DNA of 64,000 bases from Glaciecola petra (lineage in GTDB: Bacteria; Pseudomonadota; Gammaproteobacteria; Enterobacterales; Alteromonadaceae), in the NCBI RefSeq assembly GCF_031846345.1, contig NZ_JAVRHX010000003.1, positions 310,001 through 374,000 of the forward strand, read 5' to 3'. The position numbers and the translations under genes were made by a program. Positions 53,247 through 62,228 of this stretch are shown in pieces; position 1 is the stretch's first letter; the number at the start of each line of letters is the position of its first letter. Below the pieces are notes generated by a model. The model ran no database searches. It worked only from the letters and a program-made list of their open reading frames with translations, and was not told the DNA's origin.

Positions 53247-54400
53247 TATGACCGCCTCTCTAACAAAGCAATCCTTTTTTGCACAAATTCGTTAACCTGC
53301 TGTGGAAGTTGATTTAATGAATATGCTTGTTGATAGGCAGCAATAGCCTGCTCACCCATACTTTGTTTATCATGGCTGACACCAAGACCCAACCACCATT
53401 TAGCTTCTGCTGGATTGCGTTGTACTAGCATTAAGTAGTCGTTTTGCGCAACTTCATAATTACCCATCTTTTCGGCTAAAGCCGCTCGAAAACTCAATAA
53501 TTCGTCGTTTGCAAGTTGTCCATAAGGATGGGAATTTAAGAGTGAAAATGCTTGTTGTCCATTCCCTTCTTTAAAGTAAATTCTTGCCAGCATGAGGCGC
53601 ATACTTGAGTCTTGTGGGTCTATCGCCAAACCATCTAGTAAGACTTCTGCGGCTTTATTGTTTTGCGATTTTGAAAATAACATGGCGGCTAGTTGCTTTC
53701 GTGCGCGCGACTGTATTGGCGAAATCTGCAAAATCTTTTGCAATATTTGCATTACTTTTTTATTGTCATTGTCCCTAGAGGCCATGCTAGCTTGGGCTTT
53801 CAAGGAACTTAATTGTGAACTTAAATCACTCTCCGATCTTTTTGGAGTGATTTTATTTAGCGCTGTTTCTGAACTTTCATTGTTGTTTCTGTCGCCAGAC
53901 TTAGCTTTTGAAAAGCTTTTCGTCATTTCATCATTATCTTGTTGCGGCATTTTACTTTCCGTAGCCGCAACTGACATCTCCTCAATGACATCAGACTTTG
54001 TTATTTGTTGTGGCTCGCTTACGTGAGCTTTATCGCTAGTTTTCGAATTCGTTATTAACGCCGGCAACGTTGGACCCGAAGTATCAACGATTTTTTGCCC
54101 TTGGCTAAGCGGAGTATCTTGAGATTGGGCAATATCAACATATTGATCGCTTTCACGTGGTTCGTATTGAATTTCTGTCTCTGTTTGTGGTGTTTTTTGT
54201 GTAGCTTGAGATTCATTGAGAATTAAATACGCAGTCACACTAAACAACATCAAAGATATAGTAAGCACAACAAATGAGCCCGCATAAATTATTTTATTAT
54301 TGCTTGGCGCCACGTAATCCTTCTGCAAAAGTTGATGCTGGGTAGCTTCTAACTGTTGACGACTTTCTAAATCATTTAGCATCTTATTAACGACACTCAT
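53246..54400 (-). CDS. mshN: MSHA biogenesis protein MshN
   Basis: The protein has an N-terminal cytoplasmic stretch (SVVNKMLNDLESRQQ), one membrane helix (about 38-60), a long Ser/Thr/Gln-rich linker and C-terminal TPR repeats (about 200-370). It is the periplasmic TPR component of the pilus complex. It overlaps mshM by four bases. Confidence 0.88.
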   Translation of the reverse strand: MSVVNKMLNDLESRQQLEATQHQLLQKDYVAPSNNKIIYAGSFVVLTISLMLFSVTAYLILNESQATQKTPQTETEIQYEPRESDQYVDIAQSQDTPLSQGQKIVDTSGPTLPALITNSKTSDKAHVSEPQQITKSDVIEEMSVAATESKMPQQDNDEMTKSFSKAKSGDRNNNESSETALNKITPKRSESDLSSQLSSLKAQASMASRDNDNKKVMQILQKILQISPIQSRARKQLAAMLFSKSQNNKAAEVLLDGLAIDPQDSSMRLMLARIYFKEGNGQQAFSLLNSHPYGQLANDELLSFRAALAEKMGNYEVAQNDYLMLVQRNPAEAKWWLGLGVSHDKQSMGEQAIAAYQQAYSLNQLPQQVNEFVQKRIALLERRS

Positions 54401-55353
54401 TGCCCTATCCTCGACACCATACTAATTATTTCGCGATAGAAAAAATCTGGTTCAGCCTGATATAGTAAAAAAGCAGCACATACAAAAATGCAGCCTACAG
54501 CAGGAATAGCCCAGGCATACCATGATCGTGTCACGTTATTGTCCACAGCTTCAGTGTCGTTTATGGCTAGTTTGATATGCGTTTTAGAAACTTGAAACTT
54601 ACCTTCCCCAAACGCTAACATCAGCGCTTTATGGCAAATTATATTAACCAGTCTCGGTGTACCCTGTGTCGCTTTGAATAGACTTTTACATACGGCTTTT
54701 GGGAAGACATCAACTTTGCTTTGGTTGCCGGCTATGCCCATACGATAATTAACATACTGATATATTTGATCAGTATCGAGTTGACTTAAATGATATGAAA
54801 ATGTGATTCTTTGACGTAATTGTCGTAGTTCAGGCTTCGCAATCTTATCATTCAACTCAGGTTGACCAAATAAAACAACCTGCATTAGCTTAGTAGATTC
54901 GGTTTCTAAATTTGTCATTAGACGCAAAGCTTCAATACTTTCGTCGGGTAAAGCTTGCGCTTCATCAATAATAAGTACTGCTGCTTTCCCCTCTTTGCGG
55001 ATGTCTACAAGTCGCTTTTGAATCGCTTGAGTAAATTTTTGCTGGTCACTCTTTGCATCTAATTCAACTTGCAATTCACTTGCAACCGCTAGTCTTAATT
55101 CGCTCGGGGATAGATATGGGTTGGGGATGTAAGCTGTAACAAAACCTTCAGGCATTTCATTTAATAGCTTACGACAAACAAGTGTTTTCCCCGTGCCTAC
55201 TTCTCCGGTGACTTTGATAAAACCTTCACCTGAGGTAAGTGCAGTTTGAAGCACTTCTAATGCTTCATTATGACTCGGTAAACCGAAAAAAAATTGGGTG
55301 TTGGGTGTAATGTTAAATGGCAGCTCTCTTACACCAAAATGATACAAATACAT
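54397..55353 (-). CDS. mshM: MSHA ExeA-like ATPase MshM
   Basis: MshM is an AAA ATPase of the ExeA/GspA type, thought to help secretin assembly. The 318-residue protein has Walker A GEVGTGKT (50-57), Walker B AAVLIIDEAQALPDE and a C-terminal membrane helix. It follows mshL by three bases. Confidence 0.9.
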   Translation of the reverse strand: MYLYHFGVRELPFNITPNTQFFFGLPSHNEALEVLQTALTSGEGFIKVTGEVGTGKTLVCRKLLNEMPEGFVTAYIPNPYLSPSELRLAVASELQVELDAKSDQQKFTQAIQKRLVDIRKEGKAAVLIIDEAQALPDESIEALRLMTNLETESTKLMQVVLFGQPELNDKIAKPELRQLRQRITFSYHLSQLDTDQIYQYVNYRMGIAGNQSKVDVFPKAVCKSLFKATQGTPRLVNIICHKALMLAFGEGKFQVSKTHIKLAINDTEAVDNNVTRSWYAWAIPAVGCIFVCAAFLLYQAEPDFFYREIISMVSRIGQ

Positions 55354-55356
55354 GGT

Positions 55357-57030
55357 TTACTCCACATAAAGCCAGTCAGCCATTTGAGTCCTGCTATTTT
55401 CTAGTTGTTCACGCCATGTATCTGGGCCAACAACAGTTGGTTTTAGCAGTATGATGAGTTCTTTTTTTACTTCTTTGTCGCGACGGTTCTTAAACATGTT
55501 TCCAACAAATGGGATATCACCTAAAAATGGTGTTTGAGAAGTTTCTTGGGTTTTGACAGATTGCATTAATCCACCAATAACCACGATTTCTCCGGAATTG
55601 GCGCGAATGATAGTATCTGATTCACGTATCGTGCTTTGCGCTAATGGCAGAACTATTTGTTCTTGATTAAGCGTAACAACCTTTTCTTGCTCTTCAGTTT
55701 CTATAACCGAAGGATGTACATGTAGTAAAATACTACCGTTACTGTCAATTTGGGGCGTTACATCAAGGGCGATACCTGAGAAAAACGGCGTTAACTCTAT
55801 ATCGGGGACCACCGAAGTTGCTGTTGGCGTAATCGTATTTTGACTTGAAATGTCTGTGACAAAATACTCATCATCACCCACTTTTATTACAGCTTTTTGG
55901 TTGTTGATTGCAGTTACTCTTGGGCTAGATAACACCTGCACGTTCCCTTGAGTCGAGAGCAAATTTAACACACCTGAGAAATCGCTGTTTGAAAAACTTA
56001 AATTTGCGATGCCACCAAGGGCTGAAGATATTGTATTACCCAATACTGCGCCTGAACTAGTGAATGTTAAATCAGTACTACCAATATTAGACGCAATCTT
56101 ATTCCAGTTTATCCCCTGTTGAAATTCGTCATTTAAGACAACTTCAAGGATTCTAGCTTCGATAATGACTTGTCTTGTGAGGCTTTCTTCAGATGATTTT
56201 AAAAATTGGCGAATCGTTTTTAGTTCGTTTGGCATAGCTCTGACCGAAACGAGACCCGCTTGGGGTGAAATCATTACTGAGCGGCCTTCCATATTGCCAA
56301 TCATCGTCATTAAACTTGTTTCTAAATTGTCCCAAAAATTTGCTTCACTGCGTGTTGTGATACTTGTTCCATTGACTGCACCATTTATACCGCCGCCAGA
56401 AAAGTTATTGCCGTTGGCCGCGTTGCCACTGAAGTTATTTTGACCTTGGGCGCCACCATTGCCATTACCATTGCCGCCAGCCGCTTGAGAAACGCCACCT
56501 GAAATTATACTTGTCTGGGTATTACCATCTCGCTGCATCATGAGGTAGTTGACAGAAAAAGTTTCCGTTCTTAAACCTGCTGGGAAGACCCTAAAAACCA
56601 TACCTATTTGCTCTATGTGAAAACCATAAATGTCGGTAATCAGCGAAAACACTTCTTCTAAAGAGACTTGTTTTAAGTCAATTGTAATTTGACCTTTTAC
56701 TTCTGGATGTATAGCAACGGAATATGGCGTATCTTGCACTAAGCTTGCAAAAAAGCTTTTTGCGGCCACCGATGTTGCACTGATATCATATTTTTCCGCT
56801 TCAAATAATGAATTTGGTGAAGCCGTATTGAGATCTTCAAGTAGGGTGTTGGAAACCGAATCAGGCAGCTGCGCCAGCGGTGCCGATTCCGAATCTTTTA
56901 ATTGGGTATTTATTTCATTGGCTAAGTAGTCTTCTACATGACTTTTATTGGTGTCGGTAGATGAACAACTAAAAAGCACAAGGACAGCCGATGCCAACAT
57001 AATGCCCTTATGTATTTTATTCGTTATCAT
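55357..57030 (-). CDS. mshL: MSHA secretin MshL
   Basis: MshL is the outer-membrane secretin through which the pilus emerges. A lipoprotein signal ends in LFSC. An N0/STN-like domain (about 90-150), an N1 domain with a Gly/Asn-rich insertion (about 180-220) and the secretin core with GDIPFVGNMFKNRR follow. It overlaps mshK by four bases. Confidence 0.93.
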   Translation of the reverse strand: MITNKIHKGIMLASAVLVLFSCSSTDTNKSHVEDYLANEINTQLKDSESAPLAQLPDSVSNTLLEDLNTASPNSLFEAEKYDISATSVAAKSFFASLVQDTPYSVAIHPEVKGQITIDLKQVSLEEVFSLITDIYGFHIEQIGMVFRVFPAGLRTETFSVNYLMMQRDGNTQTSIISGGVSQAAGGNGNGNGGAQGQNNFSGNAANGNNFSGGGINGAVNGTSITTRSEANFWDNLETSLMTMIGNMEGRSVMISPQAGLVSVRAMPNELKTIRQFLKSSEESLTRQVIIEARILEVVLNDEFQQGINWNKIASNIGSTDLTFTSSGAVLGNTISSALGGIANLSFSNSDFSGVLNLLSTQGNVQVLSSPRVTAINNQKAVIKVGDDEYFVTDISSQNTITPTATSVVPDIELTPFFSGIALDVTPQIDSNGSILLHVHPSVIETEEQEKVVTLNQEQIVLPLAQSTIRESDTIIRANSGEIVVIGGLMQSVKTQETSQTPFLGDIPFVGNMFKNRRDKEVKKELIILLKPTVVGPDTWREQLENSRTQMADWLYVE

Positions 57031-57434
57031 CTTTTCACCTGCTTTTTCACGTCAACAATTCCTAATAATTCAATCGCTATTTGCGAACTAGCATCTTGCG
57101 GATTGCGCAATACAACGCCTGTTGGTTTTATTTCTCTAATCAACATATCGGCAATCATGTCGCCAGTCTGAAGTACTTTACCGTCAATAATTGCGTAACG
57201 AGTTTGGTTTCTGGTAAAAATAGCTGTCAGAGAATAAGCTGGCTGTACATTATTTTCGGCTATATCTCTGCTTTCTTTAATATTACCGGGCTTTGTAGGA
57301 TCGCTCAATTTTTGCATCGCCAAAGCATTGGTGCCCACAAATTGGACAGACACTAAAACACTAAAAAAACAAAAAGAGCGAATTCGTTTCCGCACATTTT
57401 TATACAACCTAATACTTTCACTTCTAATTAACAC
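57027..57434 (-). CDS. mshK: MSHA biogenesis protein MshK
   Basis: A PilP-like periplasmic protein. The signal peptide is at about residues 20-40, then LSDPTKPG and a small beta domain with IDGKVLQTGDMI. The signal region VLVSVQFVG contains the dispersed 10-mer. It overlaps mshJ by 11 bases. Confidence 0.82.
   Translation of the reverse strand: MLIRSESIRLYKNVRKRIRSFCFFSVLVSVQFVGTNALAMQKLSDPTKPGNIKESRDIAENNVQPAYSLTAIFTRNQTRYAIIDGKVLQTGDMIADMLIREIKPTGVVLRNPQDASSQIAIELLGIVDVKKQVKR
57343..57352 (+). repeat. Dispersed 10-mer TGGACAGACA
   Basis: Read antisense it encodes VSVQ inside the MshK signal peptide. Confidence 0.8.
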
Positions 57435-58110
57435 TGATAAATGCCTCGCTGGTACTTAAGGTGAATAACGAGAGTGTTGTCTTAGCTGAAGGGTATTCAG
57501 ATACTTGATAATGTAAACTTTGCCAATAAATCTTCCATCCCAAATTTTCTGCTTCCGACAGGAAATCACGAGTTGCAAAATAGTTGCCAGTGAAAACTAG
57601 CTCAATTCCATGGCGATAAATTTTTTCTTCATCTTTTTGCGTTTCACTTTGAATATCAGCAAATAATTCTTCCGGTGCCACCGATTTAACACTGATAACT
57701 TTCAAGCCCTCTGCTTTATTGAATACTTGTTGCAATAAAGTTGGCATCGCTTTAGGCAAAACGAGTTGATCTAGTTGTTCCGCAAAAGACTCATCAATTG
57801 TGTTTAATTTTTGGGTCATGCTATCGATTTGTCTTTTGATATTTTCGTTAGGGTCTTTACTAGCCTCATTTAAAAGTTCAGTAATACTTCTATCCGCAAT
57901 CACAAGCTGATTTTCTAGGTCTTTAATTTGTTTTTCTTTTGCGCGAACTTGTTTAATTTGTGGCTCTATTAACATCAATATCATGACGATAATGACCGTC
58001 ACTGGAACAAGTACGAAGATAAGTTTTTGTTCTCTAACCGCAAGGTTATCGAATGCTGTAAAAACTTTGGCGAATAAGCTATTGTTTCCAGCAATACTAG
58101 ATTCCGACAT
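57424..58110 (-). CDS. mshJ: MSHA biogenesis protein MshJ
   Basis: A PilO/GspM-like bitopic protein: one membrane helix (about 30-48), a coiled coil (about 55-100) and a ferredoxin-like periplasmic domain. It forms the inner-membrane alignment complex with the two MshI proteins. It overlaps the preceding gene by one base. Confidence 0.85.
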   Translation of the reverse strand: MSESSIAGNNSLFAKVFTAFDNLAVREQKLIFVLVPVTVIIVMILMLIEPQIKQVRAKEKQIKDLENQLVIADRSITELLNEASKDPNENIKRQIDSMTQKLNTIDESFAEQLDQLVLPKAMPTLLQQVFNKAEGLKVISVKSVAPEELFADIQSETQKDEEKIYRHGIELVFTGNYFATRDFLSEAENLGWKIYWQSLHYQVSEYPSAKTTLSLFTLSTSEAFISVN

Positions 58111-58736
58111 TAGTCATCCCCTCTATTATTGGAATGATCTTGAGATGCTAGGGTTGTTTGGTCTTGTGTTTTCAATTCAAAACTAAGTAAGTCTCCCTTT
58201 CGCTCCAAGCTCGCAACGTCAAATTCTTGATTTTGAAAAAAAACGGTCTGACTCAATTTATCAAGCCACACAGGTAAAGTTTTTGGTGCAGATATACTGC
58301 CTTGTATCGACAAATCTTCACTACTTGCCGTAAACTCGGTCAACCAAATATCGCTAGTATCTGCTTCAGCAAATGAGGTAAACATATTAGAAAATGACCT
58401 CTGTTCTAATGAAGATAAGCCTCTCACTTTGTTCAACAGCTCATTTCTCATTCGAGTTTGCGCTATTAAACTAGACAGGCGAGCCTCTAGAACAGGGTCG
58501 GTTGTCTTGTCTGACAGGCTTTTAGTCAAATCGTCAATAGTGGTTTGTCGGAAGTTAATGTCATCTTGAATTGACTTGGCAAAATCGTATTCATTTTCAT
58601 ATTGAAAATAAAAGTATCCATAAATGCTAAAACAAAGTGTTATCGAAAAAAATAACAGTGCGAAAAAGTGAGATCCGGTAATCCACCTAAAATGTGGGAT
58701 AAACTCTTCATGAAGCAGATTAATTTGCGACTTCAT
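58110..58736 (-). CDS. MSHA PilN-like protein
   Basis: A bitopic PilN-type protein: INLLHEEFIP (the N-terminal peptide that docks into the PilM-like partner), one helix (about 22-44), a coiled coil and a small periplasmic domain. It is often annotated as a second mshI (mshI2). It overlaps the upstream gene by 17 bases. Confidence 0.82.
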   Translation of the reverse strand: MKSQINLLHEEFIPHFRWITGSHFFALLFFSITLCFSIYGYFYFQYENEYDFAKSIQDDINFRQTTIDDLTKSLSDKTTDPVLEARLSSLIAQTRMRNELLNKVRGLSSLEQRSFSNMFTSFAEADTSDIWLTEFTASSEDLSIQGSISAPKTLPVWLDKLSQTVFFQNQEFDVASLERKGDLLSFELKTQDQTTLASQDHSNNRGDD

Positions 58737-59730
58737 TTTCTACCCCCTTTTTATTCTTGGTTTCTTTTTTCGATTTTATACTTTTGCTTGCATTTTTTGC
58801 TTCGCTTTCGAAAAGCACTTTCGAGTAAGCAGCACCCAAACAACTAAAACTGGCAATTTTAAAATTCAATTCTGGAGAGCAGTGCAGCTCTGGAATAAAC
58901 ATTTCGCATGAAACACCCATAGAATCTGCTATGTGCTGGCAAAGAAACTCAGTATGCGGTGAATCCAACTTGACTAGAATTCTTCTGATAGGGGCTTGTC
59001 TTAGCTGGCTTTCAAAAAAGTCCATGGAACGTTGAATTTGGACAGACAAGGAATCGGTAATTCCCATTTCTAGCTCAGCCTGTGTGAACCCTCCAATATT
59101 CTCAAAACCTTTCAAACGCCTTGTAAAATACAGCTGATTGTCTTTCACTATATTTAATACAATGACTTCGCCATGCTCTTGCACAAGTGTAATAACAGGC
59201 TCACTATTACATTTAACTAATTGATTGGTAGCAATCTCTTCTATTGAAACTCCTTTTAGATTCAAATCGGCTTCAAATATGACTTCTGTCAATTTTTCGA
59301 TCTCTTCTCTTGCAACCGCTACCGCAAGAATCTTGTTCTGCCCGGAAACTTGAGCAGGTAGATCCACAAAATCATATACAATATCTTTTTCGGAACCAGA
59401 CGCTTCTTTGAGCGGCCATTGCAATGCGCTGAACACATCACTGTCTTCTACCATGGGTTTGTCAATTTGATAAATGCGATACCAGTGTGAAGATAAAGTG
59501 AAGTAACAGTCGGTGCCGACTAGACCATTATTATGAACATAGTCTTTCAGGTCAGACTGCCAACTTTGATGTGAAAAACTAGTGTCTAAACACCATGTGA
59601 CCTCACCATTTATATTGCGCAAGACACACAATAAGACTTGGTCAGCAGTGTAAGCAATACCAACAGAGTAGAATTGAGAAGCCTTCCTCAATTTTTGTTT
59701 CATGTATTGTTTCCAACCAATTTTCTGCAT
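58720..59730 (-). CDS. mshI: MSHA PilM-like protein MshI
   Basis: A cytoplasmic actin-like protein of the PilM type. DSLSVQIQRSMDFFESQ is the conserved PilM segment. A Lys-rich C-terminal tail is present. It is the first gene of the operon; the mshH (csrD) gene found upstream in some relatives is absent. An alternative start is the Met at residue 10. Confidence 0.82.
   Translation of the reverse strand: MQKIGWKQYMKQKLRKASQFYSVGIAYTADQVLLCVLRNINGEVTWCLDTSFSHQSWQSDLKDYVHNNGLVGTDCYFTLSSHWYRIYQIDKPMVEDSDVFSALQWPLKEASGSEKDIVYDFVDLPAQVSGQNKILAVAVAREEIEKLTEVIFEADLNLKGVSIEEIATNQLVKCNSEPVITLVQEHGEVIVLNIVKDNQLYFTRRLKGFENIGGFTQAELEMGITDSLSVQIQRSMDFFESQLRQAPIRRILVKLDSPHTEFLCQHIADSMGVSCEMFIPELHCSPELNFKIASFSCLGAAYSKVLFESEAKNASKSIKSKKETKNKKGVENEVAN
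59039..59048 (+). repeat. Dispersed 10-mer TGGACAGACA
   Basis: Read antisense it encodes LSVQ in a segment conserved in PilM proteins, so this copy may reflect protein constraint. Confidence 0.6.
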
Positions 59731-60093
59731 TATAGGAGTTCCGAAACCGTTTTACTCTAGGGAAGTATTTTTGACTTTGCAGTATGTTTAATCTCGTAAA
59801 GCAATTTTGCTGCCAACTTTGTAGAGGTAAGGTTAAACATGCTCTGTAAGGGGGTTATCGGCAATTTTTTATGTTTATTGAGGGGAAATCAAAATTCTTA
59901 CACTGCCCTTTTATTTGAAGGTGAATATAAATTCGGCAAAGTTTTGCCACATAACAATAGCGTAGCGAATATTTACGGTTAAATTAGTCAACCTAAATAA
60001 AACTGAAAAATGCAAACAAAAAGCCCCAATTAGCATGATAGCTAAATGGGACTTATTCTAATTACTTAATCTACAATTATTTTTATGTGCTGA
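59731..60093. other. Intergenic region mshI/ssb
   Basis: These 363 bases must contain the MSHA operon promoter. I saw no strong -35/-10 pair. The ssb terminator lies at its ssb end. No ORF is present. Confidence 0.55.
60015..60054 (-). terminator. Terminator of ssb
   Basis: A 14-bp stem with two mismatches (60021-60034 with 60041-60054) is followed on the minus strand by five T, about 40 bases after the ssb stop codon. Confidence 0.75.
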
Positions 60094-60639
60094 TTAGAAC
60101 GGAATGTCGTCGTCAAAGTCAATGTCTGGTTCAGACATCTTGGGAGTATTTGTTGGCTGATTTGAAGGTGCAGATTGTCCTTGATTGAAACCTCCGGTTC
60201 CTTGAGGTGCTTGTGAAGGTGGACTTTGATTGCTCTGAACGCTCTGGTTATTTTGAGGCCGTTGTTGATAATTACCTTGACCATTTTGTCCTTGGCTATC
60301 ATTCCGACCTCCCATCATTTGCATATTATCAGCGATGATTTCCGTGGTATAACGGTCATTGCCCTGCTGATCTTGCCACTTTCGTGTTTGCAGTTTGCCT
60401 TCAATAAAAACTTGGGAGCCTTTTTTTAAATATTCGCCAGCAATTTCTGCCAAACGACGATACATAGTCACTCTATGCCACTCTGTCCTTTCTTGTTGTT
60501 GCCCTTGTTGATCTTTCCAACTTTCACTGGTTGCTATACTTAAATTAGCAACTGCATTGCCGTTGGGCATATATCTAACCTCAGGATCATTGCCAAGATT
60601 GCCAACGATGATGACTTTGTTTACGCCTCTTGAAGCCAT
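60094..60639 (-). CDS. ssb: Single-stranded DNA-binding protein
   Basis: SSB binds single-stranded DNA as a tetramer and recruits repair and replication partners through its tail. The 181-residue protein has an OB fold (1-110), a Gln/Gly/Asn/Pro-rich linker and the acidic C-terminal peptide DIDFDDDIPF. AAAGGA precedes the ATG. It follows yajR by 16 bases on the same strand. Confidence 0.97.
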   Translation of the reverse strand: MASRGVNKVIIVGNLGNDPEVRYMPNGNAVANLSIATSESWKDQQGQQQERTEWHRVTMYRRLAEIAGEYLKKGSQVFIEGKLQTRKWQDQQGNDRYTTEIIADNMQMMGGRNDSQGQNGQGNYQQRPQNNQSVQSNQSPPSQAPQGTGGFNQGQSAPSNQPTNTPKMSEPDIDFDDDIPF

Positions 60640-60655
60640 TATATTTCCTTTATTT

Positions 60656-62023
60656 TTAGTGTTTTATTATTTGTTTAGCTTGCTCTATATCGAATAACTT
60701 GGCATCTACCTTTAAATAGATAGCATCGTCAATATCGTCTATCAGTGCTTCTTTCACACCGGCAAGTCCTCTCAATTCATTAAGGATGCTAGCGTTGGTG
60801 TTCATGGTTACACCAGTATCACCTAGCATCAGGGTGACACGTTTAATTCTTTCAATGTTTGCCAAACCCTTCATGGTTAAGCTTAACAAAAAGATGACAA
60901 CTAAACACATGATAAAAGTATATTGAGGTGAAAAAAAGCTGTTCAATAGGCCAGATACAAGTCCGCCTAAAAACGCACCAAAAAATTGATGGCTTGCATA
61001 TAAGCCCATAGCACTGCCTTTTTGGCCAGGTGGACAGATGGCGGAGACCATAGATGGCATTTTTGCCTCTAAGAAATTAAATCCTGCAAAAAAGAAAATA
61101 CCGGCGATTACGATGCCTGTCCAATTATTAGCATTAGTGAGCAAAATCACAAAAGAGACTGCCAAACAAAGGAGTGCAATGCTTGCGCTTGTTGACACAG
61201 GTAGTTTGTCAGATAGATTTATCATGACTATCAAGGCAAGCACAGATACGCTGAGAACTATAGTATAAACAATCCAATGCTCACTTAATGGCACTGACAT
61301 ATTAATCAATTGGACAGGCACTTGAACAAAAAAACAAGTTACAAGCATATGAATAACTAAAACGGAAAGATTCAAGCGCCAAAGATGATGATGCTTATAA
61401 AGACTCCACAAGCTTTTCGTTTTGGGTAATGAGTCGCCCGAAGCTTGCAAGTTTTCCGGTAGTTGAACACCAAAATGCACCAAGGGCACACACAAGATAG
61501 CCAATATAGCTGTCATCAAGAAAATGCCACTTAACCCGAGGCTTGCCGCTACTATTGGGCCGAGTAGCAGGGCTAAATAAAATGAAAAACCAATTGAAAT
61601 ACCGATCAGAGCCATTATTTTGGTTCGTTGGGACTCTCTAGTAGCGTCACTTGCTAAAGCCATTACCGCTGCAGCAATCGCACCGCTTCCTTGCATAATT
61701 CGTCCTATTGTAAGTAACCACATACTATCAGCGAGACCGGCAATTAGAGAGCCTAAAGCAAAAAGAATTAAGCCTATATAGATGACTGGCTTCCTTCCCC
61801 ATGAATCTGACAATAAACCCATTGGAATTTGGCATATAGCTTGTGTAAGACCATAACCGCCTACTGCTAACCCGACCCATAAAGGGGAATAATCAGGATA
61901 TTCAAGCGCAGCTACCGCCAAAACAGGAATTACCATAAACAAACCAAGCATGCGCAATACATAAACTGAAGCAAGGGAAATTCCAGCCTGCCATTCCGTT
62001 TTATTCAGTTTGTTAACGTCCAT
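60656..62023 (-). CDS. yajR: MFS transporter YajR
   Basis: A proton-coupled major facilitator of unknown substrate. Twelve membrane helices are visible, with the motif A sequence GLLSDSWGRKP (about 73-84). A C-terminal ferredoxin-like domain (about 395-455, LRGLAGVKEALIDDIDDAIYLKVD) is the mark of YajR. The DNA carries the dispersed 10-mer twice. Confidence 0.9.
   Translation of the reverse strand: MDVNKLNKTEWQAGISLASVYVLRMLGLFMVIPVLAVAALEYPDYSPLWVGLAVGGYGLTQAICQIPMGLLSDSWGRKPVIYIGLILFALGSLIAGLADSMWLLTIGRIMQGSGAIAAAVMALASDATRESQRTKIMALIGISIGFSFYLALLLGPIVAASLGLSGIFLMTAILAILCVPLVHFGVQLPENLQASGDSLPKTKSLWSLYKHHHLWRLNLSVLVIHMLVTCFFVQVPVQLINMSVPLSEHWIVYTIVLSVSVLALIVMINLSDKLPVSTSASIALLCLAVSFVILLTNANNWTGIVIAGIFFFAGFNFLEAKMPSMVSAICPPGQKGSAMGLYASHQFFGAFLGGLVSGLLNSFFSPQYTFIMCLVVIFLLSLTMKGLANIERIKRVTLMLGDTGVTMNTNASILNELRGLAGVKEALIDDIDDAIYLKVDAKLFDIEQAKQIIKH
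61114..61123 (-). repeat. Dispersed 10-mer TGGACAGGCA
   Basis: Encodes WTGI in a loop/membrane border of YajR. Confidence 0.75.
61311..61320 (+). repeat. Dispersed 10-mer TGGACAGGCA
   Basis: Read antisense it encodes VPVQ in YajR, opposite in orientation to the copy at 61114. Confidence 0.75.
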
Positions 62024-62228
62024 TTCGCCTGTAAGCTCGTTTCATTTTTTAGAGGACGGCATTTTAAACTGTTAGTTGAATGATTAATAGTATTCAAACA
62101 CCCTCATGTTGACACAGATGTAAATACAACTTGATCTAGTCTTATGCGTCGGCGTAACTAACCCATGAATTCTTCTCAAACTATGGCATAATGGCCGATT
62201 ACTTTTTGCGAGCTTAAAAATAAACCTT

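Noticed and set aside
53592..54026. A 144-codon plus-strand frame inside mshN
   Set aside because: It lies antisense to a well-supported TPR gene, has no family features and no start signal.
62024..62228. A shared LexA site controlling uvrA and ssb
   Set aside because: No CTGT-N8-ACAG is present, and ssb is not divergent from uvrA here because yajR lies between them.
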